DNA of 64,000 bases. Origin: Halocaridina rubra (Eukaryota > Arthropoda > Malacostraca > Decapoda > Atyidae). Of this stretch, positions 54,373 to 64,000 are shown piece by piece. The DNA is taken from NCBI GenBank assembly GCA_037179515.1, contig JAXCGZ010015117.1, forward strand, positions 163,501 to 227,500, written 5' to 3'. The position numbers were made by a program, and so were the translations under genes. A model generated the notes under the pieces. That model made no database searches, was not told where the DNA came from, and saw nothing but the letters and a program-made list of their open reading frames with translations. How positions within the stretch are numbered: the first letter of the stretch is position 1; the number at the start of each line of letters is the position of its first letter.

Positions 54373-55165
54373 TTGAATTCACACTTTGTAAGATGACTGG
54401 GTTATCTCACCGTTTGTCACCACTGACGTAATGTTAAATTACTATGTTATAATTATTAGTACCAGACGGGTACAAGGTAAGAATGGACAAGCAGTAATTC
54501 CTTTACTTATATTTATTCTAGAGTACAACACAACTTCGACGCCTCAATGCCCCCACCCTATGACTATCACAATCTATGATCTATTCGTGCCCCTGGCAAA
54601 GTTCTAACTAACTGTGTCTGCCCTGGGTGGTTCTTGAAATACCCCCAGGGGCAGGGCGTGGCTTGACATCCAATCCTGCCAATGAAATCAAGTGACATCT
54701 AGTCCTGCAAATCAACGCCAGGTTCGAAGTGGAGTCCCTCCTATTTCCGGGGTCAGAGCGTGGCTATTGGGCATTTCTCCAGGGCATGTACATATGTACG
54801 GGCCACATGTTTGTGTTTCTTGTGGTTTAGGAAATGGCTAACTTCCTGGCCTTTCCTACCCTCTCCAGGTACTCGATGCCAGATCCTAAGTCTCATGGTT
54901 CCTGTCATATATCTCCTTGACACTTTCTACAAACATTGGCCGTACCGCAGAAAACAAGCCTCCCACATTAGTTCCAGGTGCCTAGCCATAAATCTTGGTG
55001 GTCCCATGGGAAACATGGTCTGCACCCAAAACTCAATAAAAGTGAGGGCATGTAATAAAATATCTGTGCCCTCGACCAACCGTTACCCCTCAAGATTTGT
55101 TACAAGTTTCAGATTCTGGCTTCAGCATGACGGACTGGCTTCAGCATGACGGAAGTCATACGACA
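54348..55165 (-). mobile_element. Solo LTR, copy 2, with ATGC target duplication
   Basis: It has TGTCGTATGA and TCATACGACA ends identical to the 276-1217 LTR, in opposite orientation and about 125 bp shorter. It is flanked by ATGC at 54344-54347 and 55166-55169, a 4-bp target duplication. It lies inside the L2/Daphne-like LINE, whose frame is restored if the LTR and one ATGC are subtracted. Confidence 0.9.
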
Positions 55166-55169
55166 ATGC

Positions 55170-55425
55170 ACTGTGTTTTACTTTCGTTAATTAACAGCCC
55201 AATTTGTTGGAAATAGGTTTTAATTTTTGGCAGAGTGTTTTCTGCTCTTAAAGTTAGCTCTGGGAGATTATTAATATCACCACTAAGGAGTAGTTGAGTG
55301 TCATCTGCATATTGTACGCCTAGACAGTCAGAAATTAAAGAAGATAGATCATTTACGTAAATGGAGAAGAGGATAGGACCAAGTACTGATCCCTGTGGAA
55401 CACCAAATGATAAATTTTTTGGCAC
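55170..55425 (-). pseudogene. L2/Daphne-like LINE RT core
   Basis: It contains motif [12 protein letters not shown] and motif C YADD, followed by a thumb-like helix region and INESKTQC. It is cut by the LTR insertion downstream and 5'-truncated upstream near 55453. Confidence 0.85.
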
Positions 55426-55453
55426 AGAGATAATGTTGTTAAGACGTATGGAC

Positions 55454-55530
55454 TGTCGTGTGTAGTTGATAGCGCCTTGACTTAATAATTATAATTTCTA
55501 GGTTCGAGTCCCGGTCGGGGTAAAAAATGA

Positions 55531-55531
<1 letters not shown>
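55454..55531 (+). repeat. Resumed tRNA-like satellite head
   Basis: TGTGTAGTTGATAGCGCC, then GGTTCGAGTCCCGGTCGGGG continue array 2 beyond the LINE, and end in (TA)n at 55532-55601. Confidence 0.88.

Positions 55532-55601
<70 letters not shown>
55532..55601. repeat. (TA)n microsatellite
   Basis: About 70 bp of AT dinucleotide. Confidence 0.97.
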
Positions 55602-55604
<3 letters not shown>

Positions 55605-56105
55605 CGTAGGCATATAGCCTCATGGGCCAAGCCCTTAGGACATCTGCCCCTAACCTTATATAAACTAATCTTGTCCCACCTAACAATCCAATCCTAACCT
55701 AATCATGAGTGAAATGAATTGTTCATTAAGAGCTTTTCATTTATTATTTCTTGGCTATATGATATGATATATAACATGATCAGACGCTACGAATATTGTA
55801 AATGTCACAATAAAAGATTACCGTTAAAACGGTCACTGTTACTAGAAGGCGAGAGAACCTTACAATACGAAATAACACCCCAAAAGATATTTAACGTAGA
55901 AAATTATCCTAGTTAATGCAGTAATATTAATGAAATACAAGATAACAACAAAAACATTATACGCTCAGAAGCTACATTGTTAGCAGTCATAAAACAATCA
56001 AGAAAAAGTATGAAATCAAGAGACAGTTAGTAGTTACAAAGCTCCCTAAACTTCAACCCCCACCCCCACTCAGCATGACAACATCCCATGTAAAGCTTAT
56101 ATAAC
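55602..56105. other. Spacer without recognised content
   Basis: No gene or repeat recognised. Confidence 0.4.
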
Positions 56106-56295
56106 ATCTATCCATGCACATGCGCAAGCGCCCCTAAGAAACAAAACTGGGAATCGGCGAGAGTTCCAAACGCACACGTCTGTTTACAAACATCGAAGGC
56201 GATCAATATTCCTACCATTGTAAACAGAAATGACCTTGAAAACGATGCTAGCGCACTCGCGCGCCACACGCGAGCGCGCGAGCGCACACACACAC
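56106..56295. promoter_or_regulatory. CpG-rich patch, candidate promoter
   Basis: CpG is dense here (GCGCACTCGCGCGCCACACG and following) in a window that is otherwise CpG-poor. A minus-strand TATATAAGC lies at about 56096-56104. It could be the promoter or first exon region of the minus-strand CREBRF gene 20 kb downstream, or of a gene reading right. No exon was identified, so this is a suggestion only. Confidence 0.3.
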
Positions 56296-56746
56296 ATAAA
56301 TGTCTGAAGAGATATAAGGAAATTCTCATTCAAGAATAAAATAAAACCAATTATTTGATGTTAATAAAGCCCTCAAGTTTTTGCCATCGATAACCTACGA
56401 AATTCGACAGAGACTATTAAGAGAGAGAGAAGTAACAAACACCAATGACGTGACGACATACTTTCTTCCTCCGCGTTTTACGGTTGGCTTTGAAGTCTCA
56501 AAACCACAGTTTCGAGTCTACACGAGGGTTGAAGCTTCGCAATTCTCTACAAATCTGGCTTCGAAGTCTCACACACAGCCTTGAAATCCTCTACAAAAGT
56601 TGGCTCTGCAGCCTCAAAACAACAAAAGCTTCGGGATCCACGAGAAAGGTTGACTTTGAAGCCTCAAAACAACACCTTCCTTATCTTCTACTATCCCCAC
56701 TATTGTTAGTAAAACTATCCCCTTTTTATGATACTACATATGAGCC

Positions 56747-57008
56747 TTAAGGGAGGTTTACACGGTCAAACGGTTCGTCAAACGCGGTTCGACACACAAG
56801 TGTTTGAAGTGATGTTCGAACGTGTGAACGGGGTATTTGGTTGTCGAACACGTGTTCGACAACTAAATACCCCGTTCACACGTTCGAACATCACTTCAAA
56901 CACGTGTTCCACAACCAAATACCCCGTTCACACGTTCGAACATCACTTCAAACACTAGTCTGTCGAACCGCGTTCGACGAACCGTTTGACCGTGTAAACC
57001 CCCCTTTA
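56747..57008. mobile_element. Foldback MITE with TTA target duplication
   Basis: Inverted ends AGGGAGGTTTACACGGTCAA and its complement, ending CCCCCCT, run from 56750 to 57005, flanked by TTA on both sides. The right arm contains an extra tandem copy of an internal 50-60 bp block (CAACCAAATACCCCGTTCAC and following). TTA duplications suggest the PIF/Harbinger group. Non-coding. Confidence 0.85.
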
Positions 57009-57094
57009 GACACATTAGATTTGGCCCATTAGCCTCTGCTCTCAACTCCATATAGTTGTGTAAGTGGTCAACTTTAATCTGTTTATTACATTTG

Positions 57095-57262
57095 TGGATA
57101 AATTTCAATATTCGTTACACATGTCTTATTATTCACATCTGACAAGTCACGACACTCCCCATCTCTATTTCTCTTTTTGTTTTCTTCCTGCACAGGCTTG
57201 ATGAGGGTAGATTTATTTTTTTTTTTTTTTGGCCCGTCCTGGTGTCATAATAAAATAAAATA
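57095..57262 (+). mobile_element. SINE-like repeat Z, copy 5, 5'-truncated
   Basis: It contains TTATTATTCACATCTGACAA, CATCTCTATTTCTC and GGCCCGTCCTGGTGTCATAA, ending in AATAA-type repeats. Confidence 0.7.
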
Positions 57263-57435
57263 AATTAACGCATTACCTGGTGTTCTCTCTCCTGCGTTGT
57301 GTACACACACACATACAACACACCTATAAATTTTCAAGTAATAAACGCAGGGTTAACCCATGTATGCACACCTTCACAAACTTATTATTTTTCTCAAATA
57401 TTCACCTTTAAATTTATAAACTCGATTACAGCGCC

Positions 57436-57765
<330 letters not shown>

Positions 57766-57798
57766 CAGAATATTCACGTGCTTCTTGTGAAATAAAAT

Positions 57799-57801
<3 letters not shown>

Positions 57802-57875
<74 letters not shown>
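57802..57875. repeat. (TA)n microsatellite
   Basis: About 74 bp of AT dinucleotide. Confidence 0.97.
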
Positions 57876-57879
<4 letters not shown>

Positions 57880-57947
57880 CAAAAACTAAATTCACAAACC
57901 TGATGGACAGGCTCTCCTAGGACTGTACACCTAATAAGAAAAGAAAA

Positions 57948-58179
<232 letters not shown>

Positions 58180-58304
58180 GAAGAAAACTCAATCAGAACT
58201 TTCGAGCTAAAAAATTTTTTCTTGAATTTAACAATTTCCAATAATACTTATGTAAAAGTACTTCTTAAAACTTTATTCATGTTACTTATGTAACCATGAC
58301 GCAC

Positions 58305-58545
58305 TTAGGCCCGATTTCTTAGACAATGTATACCTAGGATACCATATCGTTAGTTAGCTAGACACAAATGGATTTCATAAACGCATCTGACGCGGTTCAG
58401 TGCATGGCTAGGATCCCATGCGGGGGGGGGGGGATCCTCGCCATACACGGAACCACGTCAGATGCGTTTATGAAATCCATTTGTGTATCTAGTTAACTAA
58501 CAATATGGTATGCTAGGTTTACACTGTTAAAGAAATTGGGCTTTA
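58305..58545. mobile_element. Foldback MITE with TTA target duplication
   Basis: The element at 58308-58542 starts GGCCCGATTTCTTAGAC and ends AGAAATTGGGCT, with TTA at 58305-58307 and 58543-58545. The arms pair over about 110 bp (ACAAATGGATTTCATAAACG in both) around a poly-G centre at 58423-58433. TIR and TTA fit PIF/Harbinger-type MITEs. Confidence 0.87.

Positions 58546-60212
<1,667 letters not shown>

Positions 60213-60291
<79 letters not shown>
60213..60291. repeat. (TA)n microsatellite
   Basis: About 78 bp of AT dinucleotide. Confidence 0.97.
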
Positions 60292-60295
<4 letters not shown>

Positions 60296-60724
60296 GCATG
60301 TGCAGCCATACAATTAAACAAAGTAGTGCATTCACCAAAAATTTGCTCTCTGAATGTAAGGCAATTCAAATAATGCTTAATTATTCTACGATACAACATA
60401 TTTTCTATATCCGGTTATCGTCCTTAATATAATACTAATGATTAACCGGTTTTGTCTTTACAAGTCAAAACCAGTTTAGAAATGGTATGTGAGAGGGAAT
60501 CTCGTCGAAACTTTGCATATACAGTACTAAAACCTTTATCATCATCATCATCTTAAGTTCTTGGGTGGGTTGGGTCACCCCCCCCCCCCGCCCCTTACAA
60601 TCCATATATTGATTATTAAACATCTGATTTGGCTTTGACTCTTACGTCTCTTTTTCTTCTACAATATAACTATAGAGGTTTATTTTCTTTCGGTGCAAAG
60701 AAATCCCACCTCATAATTAACTTC

Positions 60725-61020
60725 TTCACTTTTTTATGATTATGACACCAAGACGAGCAAAAAAAAAAATAAATAAATAAACTGCCTTCATCGGGCAGGG
60801 CAAAAAGAAAACATAAAGGAAAAAAAGAAAAAGATGGAGAGTGTAATACTTGTCAGATGCGAAGGGATAAGAGATGTGCAATGAAAATTCATGAATATTC
60901 GGTGTAGACATAGGGATAGGATAAGAACCTTAGCACCGAACTGTCCTGGACAGTCCTATTCAAGTTCAAAAGACCCTTCAGCTGTAGTATCGCCACGGGC
61001 GAGCTGGAGCCATGGGTCAA
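60725..61020 (-). mobile_element. SINE-like repeat Z, copy 6
   Basis: Minus copy. In its sense: CCCATGGCTCCAGCTCGCCC, GGACTGTCCAGGACAGTTCG, CCTATGTCTACACCGAATAT, CTGACAAGT and CTCGTCTTGGTGTCATAATC. It is complete at the head. Confidence 0.75.
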
Positions 61021-61244
61021 AAATACTACATGGTGATGGCCTCTCTCTTTCCATTAACACATGATCCATTTTGCATTTCATGCGTCATGACGAATACCTA
61101 ATATTGGGGTTTCCAAGGCACTACACCATCGTGATCTTTCCATTCAAACAATCTAGAAAAAAAACCTAAGTCGCCTAACATACTTATAGACTAACTTATG
61201 CACAGAAATGTTCCTGGCTTCATTCATACATACATATACCTTGG

Positions 61245-61470
61245 CTGTTTCCCCCTTAAATTGGGGGGTAGCCGACATCAAAAAAGGAAAACAGTTTGGG
61301 GAGAAGTTATTCTCCCCCCCACTCCCCTTCTTCTTTGACGTCTCACAGGAGGTTGGTACAAGGGGGGGGATTCCCAGTCCCCCCGCCCCGTCCACTTTTA
61401 GTCGCCTTTTACGACACGCAGGGAATACGGTGAGGCAATTATTTGATATTGTGCCCGCCCCACAGGGCAC
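61245..61470 (+). repeat. Conserved dispersed-repeat fragment
   Basis: GC-rich block with TAGTCGCCTTTTACGACACG, GCAGGGAATACGGTG and GCCCCACAGGGCAC. The TAGTCGCC...ACGACA...GCAGGG(A/G)ATAC stretch is, as I recall, a widely shared domain of animal SINE-type repeats. No pol III boxes were confirmed here. Confidence 0.45.
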
Positions 61471-61471
61471 A

Positions 61472-61472
<1 letters not shown>

Positions 61473-61546
<74 letters not shown>
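61473..61546. repeat. (TA)n microsatellite
   Basis: About 74 bp of AT dinucleotide, next to the 5' end of LINE copy J. Confidence 0.97.
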
Positions 61547-61554
<8 letters not shown>

Positions 61555-61555
<1 letters not shown>

Positions 61556-62361
61556 ATGAGTGGTCAGAAAAGTGGCTAATGAAATTCAACACTTCAAAAT
61601 GTAAGGTAATGAGAATGGGTACAAGTGCAAGAAGGCCCAAGCTTGACTACTCGGTGGCTGGAGTACAACTTCAAGAGACAGAAAATGAGAGAGATCTAGG
61701 AGTAAACATACTGGCAGATTTGTCTCCAGAAATACATATAAATGGCATAGTAAGGGCAGCATATGCATTCTTATCAAATGTAAGGGTAGCCTTCAGGCAC
61801 ATGGACAAGGAAATGTTCAGAAATATTTATGTAACCTATGTGAGGCCAAAACTCGAATATGCAGCCCCCTTTTGGAATCCGCAATTGAAAAAGCACATAG
61901 CTAAGCTTGAAAAAGTTCAAAGACATGCCACGAAACTGGTGCCAGAAATACGCAATCTCAGTTATGATGAGAGGCTGAGGGAATTAGACTTACCATCACT
62001 CGAAGCTAGAAGAGTGAGGGGGGATATGGTGACAGTCTTTAAATTCCTTCATGGTTATGATAGAGTGGATAGGGATCGATATTTTGACATGACTGGCTCT
62101 AGAACTAGAGGTCATAGTTTGAAGCTTCGTAAGAAAACTTCTTTGCAGGATGTAAGGAAATACTTTTTCAGTGTAAGAGTAGTTGATAATTGGAATTCGC
62201 TAAGCGAGGAGGTAGTTAATGCTATCTCAATCCATAGTTTTAAGGACAGGTATGATAAGTATCACTAAGTATAAAATGGAACCGATCAGGAGACGGGAAG
62301 ATACGAGCTTTGGGCTCTTTCCCGTAAACATAATTAGGTAATCACAATTAGGTAATCACAT
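61555..62361 (+). mobile_element. CR1-like LINE copy J, plus strand
   Basis: The only plus-strand copy. It is truncated at CATGAGTGGTCAG inside the RT thumb region and then intact: 229 open codons to DRYDKYH and TAA, stem-loop, and two tail units ATTAGGTAATCACA. It lies between (TA)n/(CA)n tracts. It has the GACATGACTGG variant of copies G and I. Confidence 0.94.
61579..62268 (+). pseudogene. CR1-like ORF2 C-terminal fragment, copy J
   Basis: 230 codons from MKFNTSKCKVMRMG through [20 protein letters not shown] to DRYDKYH. It has no RT catalytic motifs because of 5' truncation, so no activity is expected. Confidence 0.88.
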
Positions 62362-62514
<153 letters not shown>

Positions 62515-62584
62515 CTGCACCATACGTAATTGAATGTTATTTTTTTGAGACTTAATATTTATATTCTCAACTGCATCTTTACAA

Positions 62585-62760
62585 GGTATGACCCAACCTC
62601 TGGTGGGTGGCCCATTCAAGAATCCACTGGGGGAACAAATCAATCTCAACTTAGTGCCGGTTCCAAGCCCAGATCACGATAAGCGTCGTAAAATTAAGCT
62701 ATACCAACACAAGCTCCAACAGGGTAGTGCAAACAGCGACCCAATAAAACATAGGGAAAA
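62585..62760 (+). mobile_element. Possible RTE-like 3' fragment
   Basis: ACCTCTGGTGGGTGGCCCAT, AATCTCAACTTAGTGCCGG-type and GGTTCCAAGCCCAGATCACG resemble sequences found near RTE-type LINE 3' ends, as far as I remember. The 69-codon frame here (62588-62797) is not a recognisable protein. Confidence 0.35.
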
Positions 62761-62799
62761 TGCTGCTGGGATGGAAGTAGCAGCTCACGTTGTGTAGAT

Positions 62800-64000
62800 G
62801 AGGTCACTATGTAAAATAGTCTAAAATACCAACTCTGTTTCAAAAAAGTTAAAACCGAAAACTCTAACAATTCCAAAACCTTCACGTGGAATAATCAGTT
62901 AATTTAAAGATACATTATATTTCGTGCAGCATGTAAAGAAAATAGAATACTATTTAGAACCAAAAGGGATATTAATCATACTATAATCTTGAAATACAAA
63001 AGAATAAAATGATCCCTCCTCTCCTATCCTCAAGGCAAATAAACATTTCTGACAACTCTAGAGCACACCTGAAGAATATTTGTTATTGGCAATATGTGAG
63101 CTATTACAACAAATAAAAAAATACCCACTTTTTACGGAAATAGTTGTAAGAAAAAAAAGCTATTCCTATTGTCTCCCTCCCTTCAAAGTCTCATACCTGA
63201 CGCCTTCTTTCTTGTCATCAAAAATATTCATAAAAAAAAAATCACTCTACCTCAACGCTCAATAAAATTAAGCACTAGCAACAACACACTATTAACTAAA
63301 AATTATCAACACACAGTATATACAAGAATAGCAAAGGTACATTATTTCTTATATTCGAAAGATATGGCAGAACTCTTAGTACAACTGTTTCAAATGAAGA
63401 AATTATCTTCACATAAAACCTCCTGCCCGTGACTAAGCTAGCTAAGCTGCATTGCCATATAAATCTGATTCAGTAGGAAGACTTTTGGCACTACTTTGCT
63501 GTGAATAAACTGTAATGTACCATATACGATTACTAATATTCTATTTGAATGAAATTCACGCACACACATACATACATTCATACATATATAATGGCTACAA
63601 CCCCCCCCCCCCCTTGTAGAGAGTGTGACCGAGTCCAAGCACACGCATTCACCATAAGCCTAACATACAAGTGCTTACGAATTAAGTAAAATAATATAAG
63701 TAATATAATATTAAATAAATGTGCTGATCAAATACAACACATTATAAAACAAGCAAAACTATTCTGACAACTAGCTTCCCTTTACAGTAAAAAAAAAAAA
63801 AGTACAGTACAGTACAGTACTATTCACAGAACTCATAAATAAAACCTTTCTTAAAAAAAAAAATGCAAACATTATTCTGCACCTGAAAAAACAATGCATC
63901 TCTGATCATATGTTAAACGTTCACCGAAGTTAGGTTAGTTAGCTTTGGTATTGAATGAAAACATGATACGTACAAAATAAATATACCTTATACGCACTAA
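62800..64000. other. AT-rich flank without recognised content
   Basis: It contains a poly-C run (63601-63612) and a short AGTAC repeat (63802-63821). No gene is supported. Confidence 0.4.

Larger units (their letters stand above)
53358..55453 (-). mobile_element. L2/Daphne-like LINE, 5'-truncated, split by a solo LTR
   Basis: A minus-strand LINE whose (TTTG)n-like tail abuts satellite array 2 at 53358. Its coding part is in two blocks. One has the RT core ([33 protein letters not shown]) at 55425-55170. The other is the C-terminal region (NLGIHFD near 54250, SHINYCTTVWG near 54080, KYDHITPALNKLGWL near 53950) at 54348-53632. A solo LTR sits between them. Satellite sequence resumes at 55454, so the LINE was inserted into the array. 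Confidence 0.88.

Noticed and set aside
61208..61579. 123-codon plus-strand frame
   Set aside because: It runs through a GC-rich dispersed repeat and then (TA)n; no protein motif.

Overview
The window looks like nuclear DNA from an arthropod, most probably a decapod crustacean (shrimp, crayfish or crab). The reasons are a split, spliced gene whose protein is the arthropod form of CREBRF/REPTOR, an extreme load of dinucleotide and AAT microsatellites, and crowds of CR1-, L2/Daphne- and RTE-like retrotransposons. The species assignment is inference. No bacterial or organellar genes, rRNA genes, CRISPR arrays or convincing functional tRNA genes were seen.

The one host gene I can support is on the minus strand between 36008 and 30628. 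Seven coding exons join in phase (2019 nt, 672 codons plus stop) to give a bZIP transcription regulator, CREBRF/REPTOR. Its 5' end (start codon, first exons, promoter) was not located; a CpG-rich patch at about 56110-56290 is the only promoter-like candidate. Its introns hold an LTR-like sequence with a TATA box, a SINE-like repeat, and a tRNA-derived SINE inserted right behind a splice donor with a perfect 12-bp target duplication.

Most of the rest is mobile or repetitive. (i) 2.2-13.0 kb and 41.0-50.7 kb contain nine minus-strand copies of one CR1-clade LINE, and a tenth lies on the plus strand at 61.6 kb. The copies have a coiled-coil/RRM-like ORF1 and an endonuclease/RT ORF2, and end in repeats of a 14-bp unit. 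ORF2 has no AUG of its own before the endonuclease domain and overlaps ORF1 in the -1 frame across a slippery-looking heptamer. Between 41 and 50 kb the copies alternate with (TG)n tracts. (ii) 38.1-40.2 kb and 51.3-53.4 kb are satellite arrays with a period of about 274 bp, each monomer carrying tRNA-like A and B boxes, each array folding back on itself as a palindrome. The second array is broken by an L2/Daphne-like LINE, itself broken by a solo LTR with an ATGC target duplication. (iii) 24.0-27.5 kb is a decayed RTE-like LINE. (iv) Foldback MITEs lie at 36.7, 56.8 and 58.3 kb, the last two with TTA target duplications. (v) A short SINE-like family occurs six times.

The region 13-23 kb, parts of 27-30 kb and 62.5-64 kb are AT-rich with little recognisable content apart from a decayed coding stretch at 14.4-15.8 kb and a three-unit tandem repeat at 21.8-22.3 kb.
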